From positions 1-62,860 of the forward strand of contig JAVYQJ010000009.1 in NCBI GenBank assembly GCA_038731975.1: a stretch of 62,860 bases of DNA. The letters are read 5' to 3'. The DNA comes from Thermofilaceae archaeon. GTDB taxonomy: Archaea > Thermoproteota > Thermoprotei > Thermofilales > Thermofilaceae. The translations under genes were made by a program, and so were the position numbers. Position 1 is the first letter of the stretch. Each line of letters starts with the position of its first letter. The notes beneath the pieces are model-generated. The model was not told where the DNA came from. It was given only the letters and a program-made list of their open reading frames with translations, and made no database searches. Below, one piece after another: positions 1 through 7,689 of the stretch.

Positions 1-62
1 GGCTCAAATGGACCCTTGCTCGGGTAAGGTATGTCTCTGAGAATCTGGCGGGGTTTTTCCAC
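1..62 (-). CDS. 5' end of an unidentified gene leaving the window (partial)
   Basis: A GTG start on the minus strand opens a 20-codon reading frame that runs off the left edge. It begins MEKPRQILRDIPYPSKGPFE. A TATA-like box lies about 24 bases upstream, the spacing of a leaderless archaeal gene, and the next gene on the right is divergent. The fragment is too short to assign a family. The call rests on the open frame and the promoter only. Confidence 0.45.
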   Translation of the reverse strand, partial: MEKPRQILRDIPYPSKGPFE

Positions 63-80
63 GAGCCTAGGGAGGTCTGA

Positions 81-90
81 AGGTATAAGT
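81..90 (-). promoter_or_regulatory. TATA box for the partial leftward gene
   Basis: On the minus strand the bases read ACTTATACCT, centred about 24 bases before the GTG start at 62, as expected for a leaderless archaeal transcript. Confidence 0.45.
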
Positions 91-156
91 GGTTAACCGG
101 ACAGCCGGCCTCTCTCAGTTAGCGTTGGCGTCGCAGCCCAAGGGATTGCAGCAAGC

Positions 157-164
157 GATAAATT
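157..164 (+). promoter_or_regulatory. TATA box for the Cas4-like gene
   Basis: The AT-rich box GATAAATT is centred about 25 bases before the GTG start at 186. It sits in GC-rich surroundings. Confidence 0.45.
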
Positions 165-185
165 CCGCGGGTCCAACCGCGCGCC

Positions 186-827
186 GTGGGGAAGTTGAAC
201 ATCGTTGAGGAGCTTTACAGGTACTTTAGGGATGAACGTTCGAAGCATTCGAGGGAGCCCGGCGTCCACTGGGTCACAGACCTCGTCTCCTGCAGCTTGA
301 AGGTGAGGTACGAGCAGCTCTACCCAGAGCTGAGCATGCCCGACGTCTTCAATCCCGTCCTCATCCAGGGGGTTCTCATCCACAAGGGCCTCGGCCTCCT
401 GCTGGCCCAACTGCTCGAGGCGAAGGGTGTGAAGGTGGAGGTTGAGAAGGAGGCCTGTGTGGAGGTAGACCTCACTGCCGCAGGGCTGGCGGGTGGAAGG
501 GTTCTCGTGAAGGGGAGGGCTGACATCATCGTATACCCGCCCAGCGGTAAGGGGGTAGGCATCGAGGTGAAAACCGCGAGATCGGATATTCAGCTACCCC
601 TGGAGCATCACGTTGACCAGGTTCGGGCCTACAACACCATCTTCGACCTGGCTGAGAGCTACCTGCTTTACGTCACACCCGAGCGGATCACCCAGTTTGA
701 AGTCGAGGAAAGAATGAGCGTAGAGGAGCTCGCCTTACGCGCCACCGAACACAAGGCCCCGAGGTACACGTGGGAGTGCAGGTACTGCAACTTCGGCGTA
801 CTGTGCCCGTACAAGGTCACGAAGTAG
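186..827 (+). CDS. cas4: Cas4-like PD-(D/E)XK exonuclease
   Basis: This 213-residue protein carries every hallmark of Cas4/RecB-type nucleases. They are a histidine near H66, the metal-binding aspartate D113 in GRADII, the E127-V-K129 pair, and the QxxxY motif at Q145-Y149. Four cysteines are placed as in the iron-sulphur cluster of Cas4 (C36, then C198, C201 and C207 near the end). Cas4 proteins trim DNA ends, either for CRISPR spacer acquisition or as stand-alone repair nucleases. No other cas gene or repeat array is visible in the window, so a stand-alone role is possible. Its 3' end overlaps the convergent gene by 11 bases. Confidence 0.87.
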   Translation: MGKLNIVEELYRYFRDERSKHSREPGVHWVTDLVSCSLKVRYEQLYPELSMPDVFNPVLIQGVLIHKGLGLLLAQLLEAKGVKVEVEKEACVEVDLTAAGLAGGRVLVKGRADIIVYPPSGKGVGIEVKTARSDIQLPLEHHVDQVRAYNTIFDLAESYLLYVTPERITQFEVEERMSVEELALRATEHKAPRYTWECRYCNFGVLCPYKVTK

Positions 828-1428
828 CTACCCCGCCTCCAGCGATGACGGCCGTATCTGCAGCATCCAGTAGACCCAGAGCTCTCAACTTCAGCCCAAC
901 TCTCGAGGCGATGAGGGCTGCAACTATGAGCGTCTTCAGAGGGCCGATGACCGCCTCGTAAGGGGATCTGGTGAACACCTTTACCCTAACTTCACCTACG
1001 AGCAGCTCATCCCCGGCCTTCAGATCCTTAACCTCCTGGCCGCGTACTAGTATGGCCCTCTTGAAGCCCCCACGCAGCTCGCAAACCCCGTCAGGCGTGG
1101 GAATGAGCATCGAGGAGGCACCACCGCCGATAATGCTAGCGACATCATCGAAGTCCCTGGGCAAAACTGCGAAGAAGAAAACCGGAGGTAGAATCTCTGC
1201 TCGATGCTTGAGCAGGAGAAGCAATTCCAAAGCCTCCTCTAAAAGAGGGGCTGCGGCTACCTCCTCGCCCATGAAGAAGGCCTGGAGCATCGGGTAGGCA
1301 TACCCGAGCTTCTCCTCCAGGTGTTCGAGGAGCTCGATGAAGTCTCGAGGGAAAAAGACGGTGGACAGCCTCTCGATGAAGTGCTCACCGACCGCTACGT
1401 ACACCGGCACGGACAAACTATGTAGCAA
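817..1428 (-). CDS. Hypothetical protein, last gene of the ABC-2 operon
   Basis: This 203-residue protein has a TTG start 12 bases after the second ABC-2 permease gene, so it is probably the fourth and last gene of that operon. I do not recognise a family. The sequence is rich in leucine and alanine and has no clear membrane-spanning segment except perhaps a hydrophobic C-terminal stretch. Operon position suggests an accessory role in the export system, but that is inference. The 3' end overlaps the convergent Cas4-like gene by 11 bases. Confidence 0.65.
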   Translation of the reverse strand: MLHSLSVPVYVAVGEHFIERLSTVFFPRDFIELLEHLEEKLGYAYPMLQAFFMGEEVAAAPLLEEALELLLLLKHRAEILPPVFFFAVLPRDFDDVASIIGGGASSMLIPTPDGVCELRGGFKRAILVRGQEVKDLKAGDELLVGEVRVKVFTRSPYEAVIGPLKTLIVAALIASRVGLKLRALGLLDAADTAVIAGGGVATS

Positions 1429-1440
1429 CCGTCCAAAAAC

Positions 1441-2214
1441 TCATCGGCTAATGTTCCTCCTGTAGAGTAGAGCCGCCAGGACTAAGAGGAGGATTGCCCA
1501 TAAGGTGAGCTCGAAGATTGCGAGAGGGTTAATGCTGCTGTAGTAGCCGAAGGCCCAGCGGTATACATCGGACGCCAGAGAAACGGGAGTGTGCGCTATA
1601 GCATCCGCCAGTGGACCAGGGAACCGGAGTCTAAGCACCTCGCGCGGGTAGAAGACGTTGGAGAGGAAGAAGAGCGTGTAGTAGGTAAGTGCTCTAAACG
1701 TAGCTTGTAGATTGAAGTCCCTGGTTGATGTTGAGATGGCTATAGCCAAGGCAGACATCGAGGCTGAAAGCACGATCGAAGTGTAAGCGATGATGGCGGC
1801 CTGGTAGAGGTTCGGCACGCCGACGAGGGCGATGTTCAGCGCTATAAACGCGAGCTGATAGATGAGCCCCCTAAATGTGCCTCCCATTATGCGGCCCGCG
1901 ATCAGAGCCCACCTCGACGCTGGCAGCGTGAGCAGGTAGTACACCACCTCCCTCCTCATCTCGGCGCCCACCTCCCTTCCTATCGAGAATGACGACGCGA
2001 ACACCGACACGGATAGGACGCCTGTTGACATGAACTTGATGTAGTCCGGAATGTACTCTCTGTTCACTATGTTATTGAAAATCAGTGCGAATATGACGAC
2101 GTCGGCCAGGTTCATCACAATCTGGCTGGCAAGCCAATGCTTAAACTTCCAGAATCTCACCAGGTCCCTGTAAGCGATCAGTAGGCTGCTCCGTAGTTCA
2201 CCGTTCACCTCCAA
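1441..2214 (-). CDS. ABC-2 type transporter permease
   Basis: The 257-residue protein is strongly hydrophobic with about six predicted membrane spans, and follows another ABC-2-type permease with a 10-base overlap. ABC-2 permeases pair with an ATPase to export drugs, lipids or polysaccharides. The TTG start is preceded by a strong ribosome-binding sequence (GGAGGTG) inside the end of the upstream gene, showing it is translated as an internal operon gene. A GTG two codons further is an alternative start. The substrate cannot be read from the sequence. Confidence 0.85.
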   Translation of the reverse strand: MEVNGELRSSLLIAYRDLVRFWKFKHWLASQIVMNLADVVIFALIFNNIVNREYIPDYIKFMSTGVLSVSVFASSFSIGREVGAEMRREVVYYLLTLPASRWALIAGRIMGGTFRGLIYQLAFIALNIALVGVPNLYQAAIIAYTSIVLSASMSALAIAISTSTRDFNLQATFRALTYYTLFFLSNVFYPREVLRLRFPGPLADAIAHTPVSLASDVYRWAFGYYSSINPLAIFELTLWAILLLVLAALLYRRNISR

Positions 2215-3011
2215 CCACCTCCTTCAAGCTTCCTTTCCACAATGTAGATCGCTAGCGAGACGAGACCGGCTGCGAGTCCAAGCAAGTACGCGGCCATCGT
2301 CACCGGGCTGGCAATCGCCAGAACCCTGTATTCCTCGAAGAAGAAGAACGTTCTTGCAAGATCCACCAGGTGGGAGAGTGGGTTCACCAGAGCGGCGTAA
2401 TAATACGGCGCTACCCTGCTGAGAACGACAGCGGGGTAGAATATCGTGCTGAGCCTCACTATCACTGCGTCGATGATCCCGAACAGGATGTCCGTCGCAT
2501 CGCCCGATTTCACGCTCAGCACCACGGAGAGCACGAGCCCCACGGTTCCGACGGAGAAGACCGCCGATGCGGCTAGAGACACTGCTATCGCCTCTGGAGG
2601 CCCTCCACCGAGCAGTATCAGGACTATGGCGTACATCGGGAGAGTGAATATGAAAGCTGCCAATCCTCCCCCCACAGCGCGACCTAGGGAGAGCACGCGA
2701 CGCTTGATGGGTAGCGTAAGATGGTACTCTATTATCCCTTCCTCAAACTCTTCCGCCACTTCGTAGGCGTTCGAGACGCTGATCGAGAACAGCATGGAGG
2801 TGTAGACCCCGAGGAGGTAGAAGTGGTAGTAATCTAGCTGAGCCGAGATGATACCGCGGAACCTGACCATCGCGGTTAAAGCTAGGCCGAAAATCGAAAC
2901 CTGGACTGCGAACCATGTTATCCTCATCAAAACGAAGATCCGGCGCCTCCACATCCTCATCAAGTCCCACTGCACGAGAAGGAGAATCGCCCTAAGATCG
3001 CCGGTTTGCAT
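2205..3011 (-). CDS. ABC-2 type transporter permease
   Basis: This 268-residue integral membrane protein has about six hydrophobic segments and the layout of ABC-2 permeases. Its start codon overlaps the stop of the ATPase gene (TGATG), and its end overlaps the next permease by 10 bases, so the two permeases probably form a heterodimer driven by the ATPase encoded just upstream. No substrate-binding protein is encoded nearby, which fits an exporter. Confidence 0.85.
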   Translation of the reverse strand: MQTGDLRAILLLVQWDLMRMWRRRIFVLMRITWFAVQVSIFGLALTAMVRFRGIISAQLDYYHFYLLGVYTSMLFSISVSNAYEVAEEFEEGIIEYHLTLPIKRRVLSLGRAVGGGLAAFIFTLPMYAIVLILLGGGPPEAIAVSLAASAVFSVGTVGLVLSVVLSVKSGDATDILFGIIDAVIVRLSTIFYPAVVLSRVAPYYYAALVNPLSHLVDLARTFFFFEEYRVLAIASPVTMAAYLLGLAAGLVSLAIYIVERKLEGGGWR

Positions 3012-3952
3012 CAGCTCTCACCCAAGCGTGCACCGGTGAAGTAGAAGAACACGTCGTCGAGCGTCGGCTCCTGCACCATGATTCTCTTAACCCTCACTCC
3101 AGCTTCCAGCAGCTTGCTGACAATCTCGGCGGCTCGCTCCTCACCCTTGTTGAGGTACGCCACGATCCTATCGTTTTGCAGGATTAGCTTCCCCATACCG
3201 TCCAGCTTGGATAGTACCCTCTCGACCCTCTCTTTGGAGCCTTCAAAGCTAATCTCTACGACGTCACCGCCGGGAACCCGATCCTTAAGCTCTTTTACCG
3301 TGCCCAAGGCGCGCAGCTCGCCTTTGTAGATAATGGCGATCCTCTCGCAAATCCTCTCCGCCTCAAACATGTCGTTTGTAGCGACTATTATCGTTGAACC
3401 CTCATCCCTCATCGCCCTCACAACGTCCCAGAGAGCGTGCTTCGTCAGAACATCAACTTGTGCTGTGGGCTCATCGAAGATCGCCAGCTTTGGTCTCTGA
3501 ATGAGGACCTTTGCGATCTCCAACTTCTTCCTGGTACCCCCACTCAATTGGTAAAACTGCTTGTTCCTGTGCTCCCAGAGCTCCAGCTTCTCCATCACTT
3601 CCCTAACAACCTGCTTTGCTCCGCTAGAGGAGTAGCCAACGATTTTCGCGTGCCAGAGGAGAAGCTCGTAGGGCGTGTCAACCCACATGGCTTTGGGCTC
3701 CTGGAACGCGATACCTACGTACCTTCTGACTATGTCGTCCTCCTTCGTTACGGAATGCCCGAATACGTAAATGTCCCCGCTCGTTGGCTTGTACACGGTC
3801 GCGATGGTGAGGAGGGTTGTGCTCTTACCCGATCCGTTGGGACCGAGTAGACCAAACATCTCCCCCTCATAGATCTCCAGGTTGAGGTTGTTGACAGCGA
3901 CTACGTTCCCGAACTTCTTGGTGAAGCCTGCGATTTTAACGGCTACCCCCAC
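3011..3952 (-). CDS. ABC transporter ATPase subunit (ABC-2 exporter)
   Basis: This is a nucleotide-binding subunit with Walker A GPNGSGKST, signature LSGGTRKKLEIAK and Walker B LAIFDEPT in the usual order, followed by a C-terminal extension typical of the DrrA/CcmA group. It powers the two permeases encoded directly downstream. I chose the GTG at 3952 over a TTG at 3967. The GTG has a GAGGGG ribosome-binding sequence before it and lies about 28 bases from a TATA box, whereas the TTG would be only 13 bases from the box. Confidence 0.93.
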   Translation of the reverse strand: MGVAVKIAGFTKKFGNVVAVNNLNLEIYEGEMFGLLGPNGSGKSTTLLTIATVYKPTSGDIYVFGHSVTKEDDIVRRYVGIAFQEPKAMWVDTPYELLLWHAKIVGYSSSGAKQVVREVMEKLELWEHRNKQFYQLSGGTRKKLEIAKVLIQRPKLAIFDEPTAQVDVLTKHALWDVVRAMRDEGSTIIVATNDMFEAERICERIAIIYKGELRALGTVKELKDRVPGGDVVEISFEGSKERVERVLSKLDGMGKLILQNDRIVAYLNKGEERAAEIVSKLLEAGVRVKRIMVQEPTLDDVFFYFTGARLGES

Positions 3953-3975
3953 GCGACACCCCCTCAATGCATCCC

Positions 3976-3985
3976 GGATAAAACT
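3976..3985 (-). promoter_or_regulatory. TATA box for the ABC-2 operon
   Basis: On the minus strand the box reads AGTTTTATCC. It is centred about 28 bases before the GTG at 3952 and supports that start. Confidence 0.5.
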
Positions 3986-4022
3986 TCTTACGTTTGTAGC
4001 GGTTTACAAGTGTGTAGCGGGC

Positions 4023-4814
4023 CTAGAGGTTCACTATCGTTAATAGGCCTCGAAGGTATCCCAACCCCAAACCCACGGCGAGGATTGGATCGCGGCGTCC
4101 TTCGTACTCGACGGAAAGGTAGTTGCGATAGCCGGCGCTCTTCAGCCTCCTGACGATCGCCTCGAAATCGATGCAACCCTCGCCCGGCGCACAAGGCCTG
4201 CCCCACACGTCCACGTCCTTTGCGTGCACGTGCTCTACCCAAGCCCCTAACCGTTCAACAGCCTCCACTGGGCTGTCCCCAGCGAAGACGAAGTTGCCCG
4301 TGTCGAATGTTACGCGAAGATTCCTCGAACCCACCTCCTTCAGGATGCGCTCCACAACATCGATCCTGCTGAAGTGCCTACCGTGGTTCTCCACGGCCAG
4401 TACAACCCCCTCGCTAGCCGCGTAGTCCGAGACCTCCCTAAGAGCCTCTATCACCCATTTTTCCGCCTCTGCAGCATCGATCCCCTGCTTCAGATCCCCA
4501 GCGAAGACCCTCAGACGGGTTGCGTCAAAGCTCTTAGCGTCCGCCACCGCGGCTTTCACCCTATCAATCTCCCCCCTCCTTTCCTCAAGTGAGGGTTTAA
4601 CGAAGTCGTTCGACGTGATGTAAATCGCGAGCTCTACGCCGAGCTCCTGAAGTTTGCGCTTAGCCTCCACCCTCTCCTCCCGGCTCCTCCAGTAGTAACC
4701 CAGGTCGACGGCATCAGCCCCGAGCCTGTGGGCGACTTCTATGAAGCGGGGAACCGTGAGCCTCCCGCTGAGCAGGTAGTCACGCAGGCTGTAGATTGTG
4801 ACTGAGAGCTTCAT
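4023..4814 (-). CDS. Sugar phosphate isomerase/epimerase family TIM-barrel protein
   Basis: The 263-residue protein belongs to the AP-endonuclease-2/xylose-isomerase-like TIM-barrel superfamily. Visible family features are VLAVENHG (metal-binding glutamate), VTFDTGNF (aspartate), VEHVHAKDVD (histidines) and LSVEYEG near the end. Members isomerise or epimerise sugars, inositols, or 3-keto sugars made by Gfo/Idh/MocA dehydrogenases. It overlaps the upstream paralogue by four bases, so the two are co-transcribed and may act on successive intermediates. The exact substrate is unknown. Confidence 0.87.
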   Translation of the reverse strand: MKLSVTIYSLRDYLLSGRLTVPRFIEVAHRLGADAVDLGYYWRSREERVEAKRKLQELGVELAIYITSNDFVKPSLEERRGEIDRVKAAVADAKSFDATRLRVFAGDLKQGIDAAEAEKWVIEALREVSDYAASEGVVLAVENHGRHFSRIDVVERILKEVGSRNLRVTFDTGNFVFAGDSPVEAVERLGAWVEHVHAKDVDVWGRPCAPGEGCIDFEAIVRRLKSAGYRNYLSVEYEGRRDPILAVGLGLGYLRGLLTIVNL

Positions 4815-5686
4815 CTCTCCACCTCTTTCAACGCCTTCTCGATCAACAACTTCAGGTTCTCTGCGCAGATCGATGAAGCGTACTCACCCGCCTCCGAGTA
4901 CGCTGCTCCACCGGGGCGCTCGATCAGCTCTCGGGGCAGCTGGTGAGGCCTCCAGTGAGTCTCTAGCGATAGGAAGCCGTTGTAACGGTCTCTAACGAGA
5001 GCTTTTATTTGCTCGAGCCAGTTTACCTCCCCCTCTCCGATGGGGACAAACTCATGGCCTTCAGGCTTCCTTCTACCGTCTTTCACGTGAACGTGAACGA
5101 ACATCCCGCGCACGTAGCCGTAGCCGTCCGGGTAGGGGCGCTCGCCCTCCGGATCCCACACGTCGTTGCCCGGATCCCAGACTCCGCTCACCACGGCGGG
5201 CTTCTTAACCGCTTCGAGGAATTGCCTTAGCCGGAAACCGTTATTTACGTGGGTTGAAGGCTCGTTCTCTACGGCCAGTACGACGCCCTCGTCGGAGGCG
5301 ATGTCGACCGCGGGCAGGAAGGCTTCGAGAACCCTGCTTAACCGCTCCTCGAGGCTTCCCGTGCGCCAGAATGTGAAAACCCTGATTACCTTCGTGTCAA
5401 GCGACTTTGCCAGAGCTATGCATCGTTTTAGTATCGACAGGTGCTCCCTCACCATGATCTGGGAATCCAAGTTGCACTTGAATACTGGCGACGCAATAGC
5501 GCTCACGCAAAGCCCCCTCCTCTCAAGTTCGGCGCGGATCTCCCCGGAACGATCGAGTAGGTCCTGGGGAGGCCTGTTCCAAAGCGTCCTGATTTCGATG
5601 CCGTGGAACCCGTACCGGTCGGCAAAATCGACAACCCGCGAAAGCTCCTGCGAGACTTCATCGGTTATCACTGACAGCTTAAGCAT
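4811..5686 (-). CDS. Sugar phosphate isomerase/epimerase family TIM-barrel protein
   Basis: This second TIM-barrel protein has the same metal-site pattern: VVLAVENEPS, SGVWDPGND, VHVHVKDG and LSLETHW. The ATG at 5686 gives the family-like beginning MLKLSVITDEVSQ. The frame is open further upstream to a TTG at 5713 that lies about 26 bases from a TATA box, so the true start may be upstream. It is the first gene of a two-gene operon with the paralogue downstream (four-base overlap). The function is probably sugar or keto-sugar isomerisation, with metal dependence inferred from the family. Confidence 0.87.
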   Translation of the reverse strand: MLKLSVITDEVSQELSRVVDFADRYGFHGIEIRTLWNRPPQDLLDRSGEIRAELERRGLCVSAIASPVFKCNLDSQIMVREHLSILKRCIALAKSLDTKVIRVFTFWRTGSLEERLSRVLEAFLPAVDIASDEGVVLAVENEPSTHVNNGFRLRQFLEAVKKPAVVSGVWDPGNDVWDPEGERPYPDGYGYVRGMFVHVHVKDGRRKPEGHEFVPIGEGEVNWLEQIKALVRDRYNGFLSLETHWRPHQLPRELIERPGGAAYSEAGEYASSICAENLKLLIEKALKEVER

Positions 5687-5734
5687 CGAGCCTAGAACGT
5701 CAAGCACGTACAAATGCCTTGTGGGGCAAAACTT

Positions 5735-5744
5735 GAAATAAAGG
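5735..5744 (-). promoter_or_regulatory. TATA box for the TIM-barrel isomerase pair
   Basis: The minus strand reads CCTTTATTTC. It lies about 26 bases before the TTG at 5713 and about 53 before the ATG at 5686. Confidence 0.4.
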
Positions 5745-5886
5745 CTTTCAGCGATTATTCCGGGCGATGAAGAGCCTACGGCCCTTAAGCGGTGACGATT
5801 AAGCTGTTAGCGGAGCCCCCACTCCGCCCTGAGACGAGGGTTCCCAATCGTTGCAGCGCTGGTGTGCGCAGCGTGGTATGGGGCCT

Positions 5887-6729
5887 CTAGCCGAGCTGAA
5901 CGCCGTAGAGCTTCTCTATGTTGGTGACGAGGATCCTCCAGGCTTGCTCCTCGTTTAAAACCCCTTTCTCGATCAACCTTGAGAATGTCCTGCTTATGCT
6001 CCAGGGCGCCACTACTGCTCCCGGGCGCTTAGGATCGTCCAGGAAGTCGCTCTCAACCACGAAACAGGTTGAACAAGCTAGCGCGGCCTTCAACTCGTTC
6101 TCGCGGGCGGGGACTGAGGGTAAGAGACCCCTTTCGTAGGCGTAACTCGAGTATGACCCCTCGGCGTGGTGAAGCACGAACTTCCCTCCCCCAGCCTTTA
6201 TCCGCGAAGCCAAATCATCGATAGTAGCTTTCCCCCCTCGCTCGACGTGGAAATGTACTGGGCAGTCCAGCTGTCGCGCCATATCCACTACTTCGTTCAG
6301 CACGGTGTTGCAGGCCTCAACCACTTCTTCAGGTGCTTGCCAGTGGGGGCGTCCGACCTCCCCCAGACCCTCAGCCTCTCCGTTCTTGACGTGCTTCGCA
6401 GCTAGCCTGTACGCGTCAAGGATCATCCTAGCGGCCTTATCGGGTTTTACCCCGGAGGTTATAAGCCTCGTAAGCTCAGCGGGGTGCGGGCCAAGTATCA
6501 CGGCGACTTTTACCCCTTCCCGCTCCAGCTCCCTCGCTACCGTGATGGTGGCCCGATAGACCTTCTCATAGTCCTCAGCTCTTGTCACGCTAACGCCGTA
6601 GCTCCACGACAGCAGGTTTACAAGACCTACAAACCAGCCCCCCGAGTCGATGAAGCGCTTCGCGAAGGCCCTCACCCCCATGCCTCCCGTGGGGTTCAAA
6701 TGGCAGTGGTTATCTCCTACTCTCAACAT
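5887..6729 (-). CDS. TatD-like metal-dependent hydrolase
   Basis: The 280-residue protein has the amidohydrolase/TatD signature. It shows DNHCHL near the N-terminus (HxH metal ligands), GLGEVGRPHW in the middle, HFHVERG, HHAEGS and the late aspartate in ESDFLDD. TatD-family enzymes are metal-dependent phosphoesterases or nucleases, though some related archaeal proteins hydrolyse other substrates. It overlaps the homoserine kinase gene by 20 bases and is probably transcribed with it. No functional link with threonine synthesis is obvious. Confidence 0.82.
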   Translation of the reverse strand: MLRVGDNHCHLNPTGGMGVRAFAKRFIDSGGWFVGLVNLLSWSYGVSVTRAEDYEKVYRATITVARELEREGVKVAVILGPHPAELTRLITSGVKPDKAARMILDAYRLAAKHVKNGEAEGLGEVGRPHWQAPEEVVEACNTVLNEVVDMARQLDCPVHFHVERGGKATIDDLASRIKAGGGKFVLHHAEGSYSSYAYERGLLPSVPARENELKAALACSTCFVVESDFLDDPKRPGAVVAPWSISRTFSRLIEKGVLNEEQAWRILVTNIEKLYGVQLG

Positions 6730-7633
6730 TGCGTATCGCCCCCCTGAGCTCCACCCTCGTTACTATAGGCCTGTAGCCTGGGGCAACCTTCATGACCTCT
6801 GATACGATGCTGTCTAACTTATCCTCCTCGGCAAGGGCGAAGAGCGAGGGTCCAGCACCCGATATGTTGAAAGCCAATGCGCCAGTGCGCAGCGCCGCCC
6901 TCTTCATCTCCCAGTACCCCGGTATGCTGCGCGCCCTCACGCTCTCAACGATCCCACCGTCGCTAGCGAAGGAGATGCACCTCTTAATACCCCGCGCAAG
7001 ACCCGCTGCGAAGGCTGCAGCGGTAAAAGCCCAGTGACTGGCATCCCTCAAGCTGACAGACTCGGGAAGAATGCACCTCATCGCTTTGGTCTTCTGCGCG
7101 TGGGGAGACTGCCTGAAGAATACTACGACGTGGAGCCAGCTGGGTGGCTCAAGCACGACGTGGAGCCGAGGGTTCTGAGGGTCGATTAGAACGATTCCGC
7201 CTAGGAGGGAGGCCGCTGCATTGTCGTAGTGCGCTGAGCCCGCCGCTAAGGCTTCGCCGGCTCCCGCCGCCTCTAGGAGCTCAGCTACGCTCGCCCCGAT
7301 TCCCAGAAGTTCGTTCACCGCGACAACGGTCGCGGCTGCGCTTGCACCGGAGGAGCCTAACCCCGAGCCCACGGGAACCCCCTTCCGAACCCTGATCAGG
7401 ACTCCGGTCTCCCTCCCGTAGACCTTCGTCAACAAATGCTGCGCAGCTGCATAGGCCACGTTCATCCTCCCCGAGGGCACGTTCTCTCCCTCCGCTTCGA
7501 CCTTCAATTCTCCACCTGTTTCCTCTGCTACGACCTCATCGTAGAAGGCCTCAATAGCCATCGCTGCCGCGTCGAAGAGGCAGCCCAGGTTGGCTATGCT
7601 AGCCGGCGCCCTAACCACGACCCTGCCGGGCAT
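6710..7633 (-). CDS. thrB: Homoserine kinase (GHMP family)
   Basis: The 307-residue protein phosphorylates homoserine to O-phosphohomoserine in threonine (and sometimes methionine) synthesis. It begins VVVRAPASIANLGCLFDAA, has the GHMP ATP-binding loop GVPVGSGLGSSGASAAA, and ends with the FNISGAGPSLFAL motif of the family. Length matches homoserine kinases (about 300). The ATG start lies about 32 bases from a TTTTAAAA box shared with the divergent cystathionine synthase gene, suggesting joint control. Confidence 0.9.
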   Translation of the reverse strand: MPGRVVVRAPASIANLGCLFDAAAMAIEAFYDEVVAEETGGELKVEAEGENVPSGRMNVAYAAAQHLLTKVYGRETGVLIRVRKGVPVGSGLGSSGASAAATVVAVNELLGIGASVAELLEAAGAGEALAAGSAHYDNAAASLLGGIVLIDPQNPRLHVVLEPPSWLHVVVFFRQSPHAQKTKAMRCILPESVSLRDASHWAFTAAAFAAGLARGIKRCISFASDGGIVESVRARSIPGYWEMKRAALRTGALAFNISGAGPSLFALAEEDKLDSIVSEVMKVAPGYRPIVTRVELRGAIRNVESRR

Positions 7634-7659
7634 TACGTTGAACAGCTGCGACGCCGCAT

Positions 7660-7671
7660 GTTTTAAAATGC
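7660..7671. promoter_or_regulatory. Shared symmetric TATA box for thrB and the PLP enzyme
   Basis: The symmetric sequence GTTTTAAAATGC is centred 25 bases before the rightward GTG at 7690 and about 32 bases before the leftward ATG at 7633, so one box could serve both divergent genes. Confidence 0.5.
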
Positions 7672-7689
7672 TAGCGGGGAGGCTACCGC

